Assembly (NCBI RefSeq): GCF_015667585.1
Contig: NZ_JADPEG010000006.1
Location: forward strand, 1-64,000
DNA: 64,000 nucleotides
Direction of reading: 5' to 3'
DNA from: Clostridium sp. D33t1_170424_F3
GTDB lineage: Bacteria > Bacillota > Clostridia > Oscillospirales > Acutalibacteraceae
Shown: piece by piece, positions 15,611-24,648 of the stretch
How positions within the stretch are numbered: the stretch's first letter is position 1
How the letters are laid out: the number at the start of each line of letters is the position of its first letter
Translations under genes and position numbers: made by a program
The notes under the pieces: generated by a model
The model's input: only the letters and a program-made list of their open reading frames with translations
Database searches by the model: none
What the model was told of the DNA's origin: nothing

Positions 15611-18299
15611 GTAACGTTACCTCCTCTTTAGGCAATGTAAAACGGAAGATGGTCCCTTTGGGATTGTTGTTGCGCACGGAAATTTCGCCGCCGTGCGCGG
15701 CGATAATGGATTTACAGAGCGACAGGCCCAGTCCCAGGCTGCGCCGGCTGTCTGCAAGTCCTTTATTGGCGGTGTAAAACATTTCAAAAATATGAGCCTT
15801 TGCATCGTCGGGGATACCGTCTCCGTCATCGGCGATCTCAACGATAACGCTGCTGTCCTGCGCGGAGGTCGTAATAACGATATTTGAACCGGGCGGCGTA
15901 TATTTGATGGCGTTGTCTACAATATTGATAATCACCTGAATGATCAGACGCGCGTCGATCTTGGTGAGCAAAAACTCGTCCGGCTGCCGGACAGCAATCT
16001 TATGCTCCGCACTTTTGCGATTCACATGCCTAAGTGCTTCCGCAATTACTTCCTCTATCAGTTCCGCAGACAGGCGCAGCTTCATGGTGCCGTCTTCTAT
16101 GCGGGTAACGGACAGAAGGTTTTCCACCAGGTTAATCAGCCACAGAGAATCATCGTAGATATCCAGATAGAGCTTTTTGCGGCTTTTCTCGTCCATGTCA
16201 TTTGCGTTGGCCAGCAGAATCCCGGCGTTGCCGGAGATCGAGGTCAACGGCGTCCGCAGGTCATGGGAGATAGAACGCAGGAGGTTGGCGCGCAGCTGCT
16301 CATTCTTTGCCAGCAGGGCGCTTTGCTCGCGCTCCTTCAGTGCCGTTTCATTTTCAAGTGCCAGCGCACATTCACCCAAAATAGAAAGCATAACGTTATT
16401 TTCAAATGTGTCAAGCGGTTCCCCCGGCATAGCAACTCCCACAACACCGTACACGGTATCGTTGACGCGGATTGCGAGATACAGGCATTTTGCATTCCCA
16501 AGCGTATTTGTGGTGGCGCCGGCATGCTTATTGTTTTTACAGACCCAGGAGGCGACCGCGCGTTCATTGGCGGTGGTATATTCAGGGGCAATGGAGGATC
16601 CGTTGACGGTAAAGGGCATCGGTTTGGAGAGACGATCTTCCTCTGTCAGGTAAAAGATCACGTCGCGCCGCAGCAGTTTAACCAGCTGACTGGCTACAAC
16701 GGAAACAATCTCGTCCTTCCCTTTGCCTTTTTGGATCAACTGATTGGTTTCAAGCAGGATTTTGGTGCGAAACGCGGCCTCAGATGCCTGCTTTGTCTGT
16801 TGTTTCATTCGCACGGCCAGCGTGCTGGTGATGAAGGCGGACAGGAACATGACCAAAAAGGTGACGGGATAGCCTTCGTCGTAGGCCTTCAGCGTCAGAT
16901 ATGGCTCTGTGAAGAAATAGTTAAAGGTCAGGACGCTGACCAGTGAGGAAATCAGACTGTAGATGCGCTGGTTTGTAAACGCGGCAGTGAGCAGTACGCC
17001 CAGAATATAGACCGTGATGATGTTGGCCTCTGAAAAACCGAACTGCCGGAATGCGAATCCGACCAGCGTAACGGCAGCCAACAGAAAAATGCTGATGACT
17101 GCATCCAACAGGATGACGCGCCCCTTCTTTTGCCGCATACGTTTTCTTTTATAGATGGGGGTGTTTTGGTCTGGAATGATGTGGATATCCAAATTTGGAG
17201 CCAGTGTGATAAGCTTTTCAGTCAGAGACGGTTTGCTCCAAATGTATTTCCGCTGCATGTTGCTGCGCCCCATGACAATTTTGGAGACGCCCGACAGACG
17301 GGCAAATTCCGCGATCTGAAAAGGGATATCGTCCCCGTAAACGGTTTCAATGGTAGCGCCTAAACGCTGTGCCAGCCGGATGTTTTCCCGCAGCCGGTTT
17401 TTATCCTCTTCGTTCATTTGAAGAAAGCTGGGTGTTTCCACAAACAAAGCTGTAAAAGTTCCTTTGAAGGCGTTAGCCATCCTCGCAGCGGTGCGTATAA
17501 TCTTGGAATTTGTGGGGGAAGAGGAGATGCAGACCAGAATGTGTTCGTCTGTGTAATAGATGTCCCGGTGGGACAGCCGCACTTTTTCAGACATTCGGTT
17601 GACCCGGTCTGCGCACCGCCGCAGAGCGATTTCCCGCAGCGCCGTCAGATTTTTAATATCAAAGAAATTTCCCAATGCTTTCTGCGCCTGCGTTTCCCGG
17701 TATATTTTTCCGGCGTTTAATCTCTCAATCAATTCCTCCGGCTCGATGTCGACCAGCTCGACCTGATCGGCGTTGTCAAAAACGGAGTCAGGAATCCGCT
17801 CCCGCACGGCTACGCCGGTAATGGATGCGATCATGTCGTTTAAGCTTTCGATATGCTGTACATTTACTGTCGTATATACGTGGATGCCTGCCTTTAACAA
17901 CTCCTGAATATCCTGATACCGTTTTGCATGGCGGCAGCCATCCGCATTCGTGTGTGCCAGCTCATCCACCAGAATCAGCTGCGGTTTGCGCTGTATGGCG
18001 GCGTCCAAATCAAACTCATGCAGAGTGATATCCTTATGCGCAACAACGAGGTCGGGAAGCCGTTCCAGCCCTTCAAAGAGCGCGGTCGTTTCCGGTCTGG
18101 AATGGGGCTCCACATATCCAATTGCAACATCCATACCGCGCCTTTGGGCGGCATGTGCGGCCTTCAACATGGCGTAAGTTTTGCCAACGCCCGCTGCGTA
18201 CCCGCAAAAAATTTTCAGATGGCCTTTTACCTGTTGGGAACGTTCTTCCTTTTTGATCTTTCGAAGGAGTTCGTCGGGATCGGAGCGGAAGTCGTCCAT
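15603..18299 (-). CDS. kdpD: Sensor histidine kinase KdpD
   Basis: An 898-aa protein with the full KdpD layout: N-terminal KdpD domain with Walker A-like GYAAGVGKTYAML (33-45), a universal-stress-protein domain (about 245-370), four transmembrane helices (about 390-490), a GAF-like region, then HisKA with SISHDLRTPLTSISG and an HATPase domain. It senses potassium or turgor and phosphorylates KdpE; USP domains of KdpD can bind c-di-AMP in other Firmicutes. I chose the ATG at 18299 after AGAGGTG; a GTG at 18308 is in frame. It is separated from kdpC by its own promoter and a tandem structured leader. Confidence 0.94.
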   Translation of the reverse strand: MDDFRSDPDELLRKIKKEERSQQVKGHLKIFCGYAAGVGKTYAMLKAAHAAQRRGMDVAIGYVEPHSRPETTALFEGLERLPDLVVAHKDITLHEFDLDAAIQRKPQLILVDELAHTNADGCRHAKRYQDIQELLKAGIHVYTTVNVQHIESLNDMIASITGVAVRERIPDSVFDNADQVELVDIEPEELIERLNAGKIYRETQAQKALGNFFDIKNLTALREIALRRCADRVNRMSEKVRLSHRDIYYTDEHILVCISSSPTNSKIIRTAARMANAFKGTFTALFVETPSFLQMNEEDKNRLRENIRLAQRLGATIETVYGDDIPFQIAEFARLSGVSKIVMGRSNMQRKYIWSKPSLTEKLITLAPNLDIHIIPDQNTPIYKRKRMRQKKGRVILLDAVISIFLLAAVTLVGFAFRQFGFSEANIITVYILGVLLTAAFTNQRIYSLISSLVSVLTFNYFFTEPYLTLKAYDEGYPVTFLVMFLSAFITSTLAVRMKQQTKQASEAAFRTKILLETNQLIQKGKGKDEIVSVVASQLVKLLRRDVIFYLTEEDRLSKPMPFTVNGSSIAPEYTTANERAVASWVCKNNKHAGATTNTLGNAKCLYLAIRVNDTVYGVVGVAMPGEPLDTFENNVMLSILGECALALENETALKEREQSALLAKNEQLRANLLRSISHDLRTPLTSISGNAGILLANANDMDEKSRKKLYLDIYDDSLWLINLVENLLSVTRIEDGTMKLRLSAELIEEVIAEALRHVNRKSAEHKIAVRQPDEFLLTKIDARLIIQVIINIVDNAIKYTPPGSNIVITTSAQDSSVIVEIADDGDGIPDDAKAHIFEMFYTANKGLADSRRSLGLGLSLCKSIIAAHGGEISVRNNNPKGTIFRFTLPKEEVTLRE

Positions 18300-18331
18300 G
18301 AACCTCACCTCTTTTCTTTGTAAAGTTATTC

Positions 18332-18456
18332 AATCCTGCCGTTCGCGCAGAACAGTTTGTATCGTACGGCAATTTAACAAATAGCTTTAAGCCGGTATGA
18401 TTCAATGTTCTCTCGGCCGTCGGAAGCTCTGCTTCCGGTTACGGCGTAAGGTTATT
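18332..18456 (-). repeat. Structured leader element, copy B2 (proximal to kdpD)
   Basis: Second copy in the kdpD leader, about 85% like copy B1 over its length. The conserved hairpin block is 18399-18456, and the closing stem pairs 18393-18402 with 18332-18341 (8 of 10 pairs). It ends about 20 nt before the kdpD ribosome binding site. Confidence 0.6.
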
Positions 18457-18457
18457 C

Positions 18458-18582
18458 AATCCTGCCGTTCATACTGAACAGTTTGTATCGTACGGCAATT
18501 TAACGAACAGTTTTAAGCCGGCATGATTCAATGTTCTCTCAGCCGTCGGAAGCTCTGCTTCCGGTTACGGCGTGAGGTTATT
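18458..18582 (-). repeat. Structured leader element, copy B1 (distal)
   Basis: First transcribed copy, 126 bp from copy B2. The hairpin block (18525-18582) has GCCGT/ACGGC and GGAAGC/GCTTCC stems as in copy A1 at 6634. The closing stem pairs 18519-18528 with 18458-18467 (9 of 10 pairs) with a sequence different from copy A1. Confidence 0.6.
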
Positions 18583-18588
18583 ATAACA
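18580..18588 (-). promoter_or_regulatory. Extended -10 promoter of kdpD leader
   Basis: On the minus strand TGT precedes a perfect TATAAT (18580-18585); no good -35 is present. As before the dehydratase gene, the -10 box overlaps the start of the first structured element. Confidence 0.6.
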
Positions 18589-18590
18589 CA

Positions 18591-18631
18591 AATACCCTTA
18601 ACGAGACATAATGGGTCGCGTCAAGGGTATT
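18591..18631 (-). terminator. Hairpin after kdpC, probable terminator
   Basis: A 9-bp stem (18591-18599 with 18623-18631) with a 23-nt partly paired loop, 17 bp past the kdpC stop and immediately upstream of the kdpD promoter. The T tract is weak, so some read-through into kdpDE is likely. Confidence 0.55.
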
Positions 18632-18647
18632 AAGAACGTATAAAGAT

Positions 18648-19250
18648 TTATAGAATGCCATCCAAACGAAGATTTACTTCCAACACGTTAACGGTTTCTT
18701 CGCCAAACAGACCCAGCCATTTTCCATCGGTGCAGTCCTGTATGATGACGCGGACTTCGTCTTCTGTCATCTGGTTGGCCTCTGCCAGCCTGGGAACCTG
18801 GTATTCCGCGGCGGCGGGGGAGATGTGAGGATCCAGTCCGCTGCCGGAACAGGTAACCAGATCCACCGGGATGGCGGTTTCATCCATATTGGGATTTGCG
18901 GTGCGGAGCTTTTCAATACGATCCTGCACCAAAGCCTGATACTCCTCACTTGCCGGGCTGAGGTTGGAGGGGGCGGCATACATCAGCGGAGAGCCGTCCT
19001 CTGCCGTGAAAGTGCCGACGTCCACTTTCATGATGCGGCCCCAAAGGTGCGCATCGTCCGTATACTGCTGCCCCAGCAGTTCACAACCGTATTTTTTTCC
19101 GTCTACTTCAATGATGCTGCCGTTTGCCTGCTTGGGAAAGAGCAGCTGGGCAATGCCAGTGACCAGAGCGGTGTAGATCACGCCGCAAATGATCGTAAAA
19201 GTCAGAAAAAACAGCACCGCGCGTAAAAGGGTGGATTTCATTGCTTTCAT
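18648..19250 (-). CDS. kdpC: Potassium-transporting ATPase subunit KdpC
   Basis: A 200-aa protein of usual KdpC length with one N-terminal membrane helix and the conserved C-terminal segments SGSGLDPHISPAAAEYQVPRLA and GLFGEETVNVLEVNLRLD. KdpC is a single-span accessory subunit of the KdpFABC pump that raises ATP affinity of KdpB. It lies 16 bp after kdpB; the ATG at 19250 follows AGGAGAG. Confidence 0.96.
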   Translation of the reverse strand: MKAMKSTLLRAVLFFLTFTIICGVIYTALVTGIAQLLFPKQANGSIIEVDGKKYGCELLGQQYTDDAHLWGRIMKVDVGTFTAEDGSPLMYAAPSNLSPASEEYQALVQDRIEKLRTANPNMDETAIPVDLVTCSGSGLDPHISPAAAEYQVPRLAEANQMTEDEVRVIIQDCTDGKWLGLFGEETVNVLEVNLRLDGIL

Positions 19251-19266
19251 AATCTGTCTCTCCTTT

Positions 19267-21336
19267 TTATGCCAGACCCAGCAAGACGAGCAGCATATCG
19301 ATTAATTTAATGAAGATAAAGGGAGCCGCCAGCCCGCCGACGCCGTAGAGCAGCAGGTTGCGGGAAAGAAGCTTCCCAGAGGGCAGTTCGCGATATTTAA
19401 CGCCTTTTAATGCGAGCGGGATCAGTGCGACGATGATCAGCGCATTATAGATAATGGCAGAAAGCACAGCGCTCTGCGGGGAATGCAACCCCATGATGTT
19501 AAGCGTGGCCAAACCGGGATAAAGCCCCATGAACAGCGCAGGGATAATGGCAAAGTATTTTGCCACATCGTTGGCGATGGAAAAGGTAGTCAGGCTGCCG
19601 CGAGTCATCAAAAGCTGTTTGCCGATGCGGACGATGTCGATCAGCTTGGTGGGGGAGGAATCCAGATCGACCATGTTGCCCGCTTCCTTGGCAGCCTGTG
19701 TGCCGCTGTTCATCGCTACGGCGACGTCCGCCTGGGCCAGGGCCGGCGCGTCGTTCGTGCCGTCGCCTGTCATCGCAACCAGATGGCCTTTCGACTGGAA
19801 GTCCCGGATCATGGAGAGCTTACCTTCCGGCGTAGCTTCTGCGAGAAAATCGTCCACACCGGCTTCCGCCGCAATCGCGGCGGCGGTCAGGGGATTATCG
19901 CCGGTGATCATGATTGTTTTGATACCCATTTTGCGCAGGTCCGCAAATTTCTCCTGTACGCCCTGCTTAATAATATCCTTCAGGTGAATAACGCCCAAAA
20001 CCTTATGGTTTTTTGCCACCACCAGCGGCGTACCGCCCTGCTCGGCGATGTTTCGGACCGTTTCTTCACATTCCTTGCTGTAAGTACCGCCGTTTTCCAG
20101 GACGTAATCACGGATCGAATCGGCCGCTCCCTTGCGGATTTCATTTCCCTCGTAGTCAACGCCGCTCATGCGGGTTTTGGCCGTGAAAGGAATAAAATGC
20201 ATCTGTTTATCGCGCAGGCTCCTGCCGCGCAGTTGGAAGAGTTCCTTTGCCAGAATTACTACGCTGCGGCCTTCCGGCGTCTCATCTGCAAGAGAGGAGA
20301 GCTGTGCCGCGTCCGCCAGTTCTTCGGCGGTGGCGCCGTCTACCGGAACAAATGCGCTTGCCTGGCGGTTTCCCAGAGTGATCGTGCCGGTTTTGTCCAG
20401 CATCAGAATATCCACATCACCGGCGGCTTCAATCGCGCGTCCGCTCATCGCAAGAACATTGGCCTGATTCAGGCGGCTCATACCCGCAATACCGATTGCG
20501 GAGAGCAGCGCGCCGATGGTCGTCGGAGCGAGGCAGACCAGCAGGGCAACCAAGGTGGTGACGGAGGTGGGGTTGGCAATACCTGCCTGGCTGGCGGAGA
20601 AGAGGGAATAGGTGTAAAGGGAAACCGTGACCAGAATGAAGATGATGGACAATGCGACCAGAAAGATTTGCAGCGCAATCTCATTTGGCGTTTTCTTTCT
20701 GGAAGCGCCTTCGACCATGGCGATCATCTTATCCAAAAAGCTTTGGCCGGCTTCGCTGGTGACCTCCACAACAATCCAGTCGGAGAGAACCGTGGTGCCG
20801 CCGGTGACGGCGCTGCGGTCGCCGCCGCTTTCGCGGATTACCGGCGCGGACTCGCCTGTAATAGCGCTTTCATCTACGGATGCGGCGCCCTCTACGACCT
20901 CGCCGTCCGCGGGAATCTGTTCGCCGGCTTTGACAATCACAAAATCGCCCTTTTTCAACAGGGCAGAGGGGACGCAGGTGACAGCGTCCTTTTGCTGGGC
21001 GGAGGGGATCTGATGCGCCTCTACATCCTTCCGGGAAGCGCGCAGCGCGTCGGCCTGCGCCTTGCCGCGCCCCTCCGCGATGGCTTCTGCAAAATTGGCA
21101 AACAGCACGGTGAACCACAGAATAACGGCAATGGCCAGCGTGTAGCCGGAAGTTACGTCCTTTAGACCGAACAGAGAAACGGCCCACAGAATGGTTGTCA
21201 GAATTGCAGAGATGTAAACCAACAGCATGACGGGGTTTTTGGCCTGCGTTTTGGGTGCAAGCTTGATAAAAGAATCCTGAACGGCTCTCAACAGTATTTT
21301 TTGATCCATAAAGGGGCTTTTTGTTTTTGTTGTCAT
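19267..21336 (-). CDS. kdpB: Potassium-transporting P-type ATPase subunit KdpB
   Basis: A 689-aa P-type ATPase. The TGES actuator motif is at 160-163, the phosphorylated Asp314 lies in DKTGT, and [21 protein letters not shown] is the hinge motif; seven hydrophobic segments fit KdpB. It hydrolyses ATP to energise potassium uptake through KdpA. It lies 14 bp after kdpA in a compact operon. Nothing is missing against the family. Confidence 0.97.
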   Translation of the reverse strand: MTTKTKSPFMDQKILLRAVQDSFIKLAPKTQAKNPVMLLVYISAILTTILWAVSLFGLKDVTSGYTLAIAVILWFTVLFANFAEAIAEGRGKAQADALRASRKDVEAHQIPSAQQKDAVTCVPSALLKKGDFVIVKAGEQIPADGEVVEGAASVDESAITGESAPVIRESGGDRSAVTGGTTVLSDWIVVEVTSEAGQSFLDKMIAMVEGASRKKTPNEIALQIFLVALSIIFILVTVSLYTYSLFSASQAGIANPTSVTTLVALLVCLAPTTIGALLSAIGIAGMSRLNQANVLAMSGRAIEAAGDVDILMLDKTGTITLGNRQASAFVPVDGATAEELADAAQLSSLADETPEGRSVVILAKELFQLRGRSLRDKQMHFIPFTAKTRMSGVDYEGNEIRKGAADSIRDYVLENGGTYSKECEETVRNIAEQGGTPLVVAKNHKVLGVIHLKDIIKQGVQEKFADLRKMGIKTIMITGDNPLTAAAIAAEAGVDDFLAEATPEGKLSMIRDFQSKGHLVAMTGDGTNDAPALAQADVAVAMNSGTQAAKEAGNMVDLDSSPTKLIDIVRIGKQLLMTRGSLTTFSIANDVAKYFAIIPALFMGLYPGLATLNIMGLHSPQSAVLSAIIYNALIIVALIPLALKGVKYRELPSGKLLSRNLLLYGVGGLAAPFIFIKLIDMLLVLLGLA

Positions 21337-21350
21337 TTTGAAAACCTCCT

Positions 21351-23171
21351 TTAGGCAATGCTGCCAAAGTATTCTGCGATCGGGCCGAGGGAAAGTGCGG
21401 GGAAGAAGCTCAGAGCGCCAACCAGGAGCACAATAAAGATCAGCAAAAATACAAACATGGCATTGGTGGTAGAGAGTGTTCCCGCCGTCGTGGCGACTTT
21501 CTTTTTGGATGCAAGGCTGCCTGCAATCGCCATGGTACCGATAATGGGGATGAAGCGCACAAACAGCATCACAAGCCCGAGCGAAACATTTAAAAATACG
21601 GTATTTGCGTTAAACCCTGCAAAAGCGGACCCGTTGTTGCCGCCGGCGGAAGAATACGCGTATAAAATTTCAGAGAAGCCGTGGGCGCCGCCGTTGTTCA
21701 GGCTGTCCGCCACGCTGGGGAGCGCGGCCGCGATTCCGCTGCCGATCAGGATTGCAACAGGGGTGGCCAGGCAGACAACCACAGCCCATTTCATTTCGTA
21801 CGGTTCAATCTTTTTCCCAAGGAATTCCGGTGTACGGCCTACCATCAGTCCGGCAATAAATACTGTCAGGATGGCGAAGGCGAGCATACCGTAGAGTCCG
21901 CAGCCGACGCCTCCGAAGATTACTTCGCCCAGCTGCATCAACAGCATGGGAACCATACCGCCGAGCGGGGTGTAGCTGTCATGCATAGAGTTGACGGAGC
22001 CGTTGGAAGCTGCGGTGGTGAAGACTGCCCAGGTGGAGGAGGTGGCGATGCCAAAGCGGGTTTCCTTCCCCTCCATGTTGCCGCCTGCCTGCATCTGCGA
22101 AACAGCGGTGTCCACAGCGCCGTTTTGCGAAAGCTGCGGCGTGGCTAGCTGCTCATTGACGGCAACCACAGACAAGGCGAACGCCAGGCAGATAAACATG
22201 GCCATAAAGATGGCGATTCCCTGCTTTTTGTTTTTTATATTGCGCCCAAAGGCGAAGCAGAGGGCGGCGGGAATTAAGAGTAAGGAAATCATTTCCAGAA
22301 TATTGGTAAATGGATTCGGATTTTCCAGGGGATGTGCGGAGTTCACGCCAAAATATCCGCCGCCGTTGGTACCGGTCTGCTTGATGGCGATTTGGCTGGC
22401 GGCGGGGCCAAGCGGAACAATCTGCTGTGTGACGATCTGCGCGTCGGGGATGATTTTCCCTCCTGCGGTAACGATTTGGGTTTCCACGTCAATTGCGGCA
22501 TTTTCAATGATTTCGCCTTCTGCACTTATCGCGATCGGTTCGAGCAAATCGACTGCCTCCGCGGGTTTTAAATTCTGCACCACGCCGCCGCCCACCAGGC
22601 AGACTGCAATCACAAGATTTAAAGGGAGCAGAATGTGGACGAGGATGCGGGTCATGTCCACCCAGAAGCTTCCCAGGCCTTCTTTTTTTACTTGAATCAA
22701 GCCTCGAATCAGCGCGAACAAGACGGCAATGCCGGTCGCGGCAGATACAAAGTTCTGAACCGTCAGACCCAAGGCCTGTGTTAGGTAGCTGAGCGTGCTT
22801 TCACCGCTGTAGGCTTGCCAGTTGGTGTTGGTTACAAAGCTGACAGCGGTATTAAAGGACAGGTCCCACGGAACACCGGGAAGGTGCTGTGGGTTACCGG
22901 GTAAAAAGCCCTGCAGCATTTGCAGGAGAAAAAGTCCCACCAAACCGGCAGCGGAAAAAAGCAGGGTACAGACGGTGTATTTTTTCCAATTCATCTGCTC
23001 GTTTTTGTCAATCCGCATGACTTTGTATACCAGATTTTCACATGGGACAAAAACTTTTGACAGAATGGTTTTTTCACCGTTCATGACCTTGCCTATGTAC
23101 GCTCCAAGGGGGATTGCCAGTATAACGAGGATTGCCAGATAAAGGATATACTGCATGACCGTTCCCATCAT
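21351..23171 (-). CDS. kdpA: Potassium-transporting ATPase subunit KdpA
   Basis: A 606-aa membrane channel subunit, somewhat longer than the usual 560 aa. Selectivity-filter segments are recognisable, including [14 protein letters not shown] and [19 protein letters not shown]. It binds and conducts potassium with high affinity at the membrane. The ATG at 23171 overlaps the kdpF stop in an ATGA-type junction; ATG 23168 is an alternative. Confidence 0.96.
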   Translation of the reverse strand: MMGTVMQYILYLAILVILAIPLGAYIGKVMNGEKTILSKVFVPCENLVYKVMRIDKNEQMNWKKYTVCTLLFSAAGLVGLFLLQMLQGFLPGNPQHLPGVPWDLSFNTAVSFVTNTNWQAYSGESTLSYLTQALGLTVQNFVSAATGIAVLFALIRGLIQVKKEGLGSFWVDMTRILVHILLPLNLVIAVCLVGGGVVQNLKPAEAVDLLEPIAISAEGEIIENAAIDVETQIVTAGGKIIPDAQIVTQQIVPLGPAASQIAIKQTGTNGGGYFGVNSAHPLENPNPFTNILEMISLLLIPAALCFAFGRNIKNKKQGIAIFMAMFICLAFALSVVAVNEQLATPQLSQNGAVDTAVSQMQAGGNMEGKETRFGIATSSTWAVFTTAASNGSVNSMHDSYTPLGGMVPMLLMQLGEVIFGGVGCGLYGMLAFAILTVFIAGLMVGRTPEFLGKKIEPYEMKWAVVVCLATPVAILIGSGIAAALPSVADSLNNGGAHGFSEILYAYSSAGGNNGSAFAGFNANTVFLNVSLGLVMLFVRFIPIIGTMAIAGSLASKKKVATTAGTLSTTNAMFVFLLIFIVLLVGALSFFPALSLGPIAEYFGSIA

Positions 23172-23257
23172 TGTTTGTCACCTCTCATCAGAATCGCGAC
23201 ATAGTAGACCAACAATGCCACGGCAGTCAGGCCTGTCAGGCCGATCAATATTTGCAT
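23168..23257 (-). CDS. kdpF: Potassium-transporting ATPase small subunit KdpF
   Basis: A 29-aa peptide starting MQILIGLTGLTAVALLVYYV and ending in MRGDKQ: a single membrane helix, which is the whole of KdpF. KdpF stabilises the KdpFABC complex in the membrane. The ATG follows AGGAGG at a correct distance, and the stop codon overlaps the kdpA start. Confidence 0.92.
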   Translation of the reverse strand: MQILIGLTGLTAVALLVYYVAILMRGDKQ

Positions 23258-23339
23258 GTTGTCTTCCTCCTTTTGCGTTTCAGTTTAATACAGGCGCGTT
23301 TAATTCGGTATAAGGAGACGAGGCAAAAGCATTAAGATT

Positions 23340-23558
23340 TTATAAAGGCCAGCCCATCAGCCAGGCGATAGGAAGGATAATGATGATTGCCAGAGTGCCA
23401 ACCGCGCCGAGCGCCACGGCGGGAATTCCCACCAGAGCCGCCCAAAACGACAAGAACGGATGACGGCTGGTAAATTGGCTGAGCAAATGTTCTGCATTGT
23501 ATTTATGACGTTTTTTCGCATCGCCTGAATGACGAATGTCCATTATATTTGTGTTCAT
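23340..23558 (-). CDS. Small membrane protein at the head of the kdp operon
   Basis: A 72-aa protein with a hydrophilic, His/Lys-rich first half (residues 1-33) and a hydrophobic second half (about 34-70; FWAALVGIPAVALGAVGTLAIIIILPIAWLMGW is one or two membrane spans, quoted here in family terms only as a long Ala/Ile/Leu stretch). The ATG at 23558 has a perfect AAAGGAGG. No terminator separates it from kdpF, 82 bp downstream, so it is probably cotranscribed. I do not recognise the family; a role as a kdp-associated regulator or stabiliser is only inferred from position. Confidence 0.7.
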   Translation of the reverse strand: MNTNIMDIRHSGDAKKRHKYNAEHLLSQFTSRHPFLSFWAALVGIPAVALGAVGTLAIIIILPIAWLMGWPL

Positions 23559-23660
23559 GGTTCTTCCTCCTTTACGTTCTCTTCTACTATTATTGTAAGC
23601 GCCGCCCCGTTAAGATGGTTGCGGGGGAACAGGTAATGGAGTTAAAAAAACGTAAAGATC

Positions 23661-23713
23661 AAAAAAACACCGCGGATATTGAACCGTGGTGCAAAGTATG
23701 TTTATTTATTATA
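23661..23713 (-). promoter_or_regulatory. Promoter-like -10 followed at once by a terminator hairpin, upstream of kdp
   Basis: On the minus strand a TATAAT (23708-23713) is followed after about 20 nt by an 8-nt stem with one mismatch (23684-23691 with 23668-23675) and seven T (23661-23667). It could be an attenuated leader for kdp or simply a second terminator behind the upstream gene. The -35 is poor. Confidence 0.4.
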
Positions 23714-23740
23714 GTAAAGGTACGTTTTCAGTATAGGCAT

Positions 23741-23779
23741 AAAAAAGCCAGCCGGGAGGCAAACTCCCGGTTGGCTTTT
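23741..23779 (-). terminator. Terminator of the phosphoribosyltransferase gene
   Basis: A 16-bp stem with one G-U pair (23743-23758 with 23764-23779), followed on the minus strand by a run of T, 14 bp past the stop codon. Confidence 0.9.
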
Positions 23780-23792
23780 GTTAATCTTCAAA

Positions 23793-24434
23793 TTAGATTT
23801 TTGAGTATCCGTAGCTGTTGACAATGGCGTCGATTTTACGCTTTTGCTGACAGTCCGGACAATCCTTAAACAGATAGGTCTGATAATTGGGCACATCGCT
23901 GCTGGTGAAGATGCTGTCAATGTGAATGCCGCCTATCTCGGAAATCGCGCTGAAGATAGCCGAAATTCCCATGACGCTTCCGCCGTAATATTTGATGCAC
24001 TCCAGCGAGCGGTTGATGGTTTTGCCTGTTGTTGCTGAAGCGACCAGCAACAGAACCCGCTTTTCCCAAACCATTTTTTGAATATTATCGCGGAAGATCA
24101 TTTGCCCGTTGCTGTTGAATTCCGGGGTGATAATAGCAATGTCACTTTTGTCGTTCATCGACATAATACCGGATTTCGCCAGATACTGCGCAAGGAAAGC
24201 GGCAATAATCTCACAGCCGTCCATACAGATGATCGTGTCGATGGGCGTGTTGTTTTCATAGCGCATCGCCATGGTTGCGGCGGCTTCATAGGCCATCGCA
24301 TGCCGGTGTTTGATACTGGTCATATCAATATAATAATTGACGTGTGAGTGGTTCGTTGCAAAATGACCCGGGATCACACTGATGGATATTTTGCTGTTTT
24401 TGGGGGATTTAATCTTTATTGCTCTGCTTTCCAT
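23793..24434 (-). CDS. Orotate phosphoribosyltransferase-like protein
   Basis: A 213-aa protein resembling type I phosphoribosyltransferases of the PyrE group (DTIICMDGCEIIAAFLAQYL; VLLLVASATTGKTINRSLECI). The PRPP loop normally carries two acidic residues before TTG, here replaced by Ala-Ser (VASATTGKT), so PRPP catalysis may be lost or altered. A CPDC pair near the C terminus could bind metal. The ATG follows GGAGG. Monocistronic with its own promoter and terminator and no pyrimidine genes nearby. It may be a regulatory or diverged paralogue rather than the housekeeping PyrE. Confidence 0.7.
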   Translation of the reverse strand: MESRAIKIKSPKNSKISISVIPGHFATNHSHVNYYIDMTSIKHRHAMAYEAAATMAMRYENNTPIDTIICMDGCEIIAAFLAQYLAKSGIMSMNDKSDIAIITPEFNSNGQMIFRDNIQKMVWEKRVLLLVASATTGKTINRSLECIKYYGGSVMGISAIFSAISEIGGIHIDSIFTSSDVPNYQTYLFKDCPDCQQKRKIDAIVNSYGYSKI

Positions 24435-24487
24435 AAACTGCCTCCATTCTCCATTACTGGAATGAATTTTCTTTTGGTTACAATTGC

Positions 24488-24516
24488 ATTATAACATTTG
24501 TTTCTAAAATATGCAA
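24488..24516 (-). promoter_or_regulatory. Promoter of the phosphoribosyltransferase-like gene
   Basis: Minus strand TTGCAT (24511-24516), 17-nt spacer, perfect TATAAT (24488-24493), 53 bp ahead of the start codon. Confidence 0.75.
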
Positions 24517-24648
24517 TAGAAACTTCAATAATATAGGTTATAATATACAAAATACGCCTGAATTCTCTTTGCAAGGGCTTGTTTTTCGAGATCGTTTCCA
24601 GTATATTAAATGAAGTAGAATATGAAATAGACAGGGGAAGGTGTTTTT

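Noticed and set aside
16002-16946. A 314-codon open frame opposite kdpD
   Set aside because: It is antisense to well-conserved histidine-kinase sequence and has low-complexity, unlikely protein composition.
18299-18585. c-di-AMP (ydaO), c-di-GMP, M-box or cobalamin riboswitch in the kdpD leader
   Set aside because: The conserved blocks of those classes are absent; only the cobalamin (25519) and lysine (44360) elements show their class signatures.
19483-21165. A 560-codon open frame on the plus strand opposite kdpB
   Set aside because: It is the GC-driven shadow of kdpB; it has no RBS and no recognisable protein, while the minus strand encodes a complete P-type ATPase.
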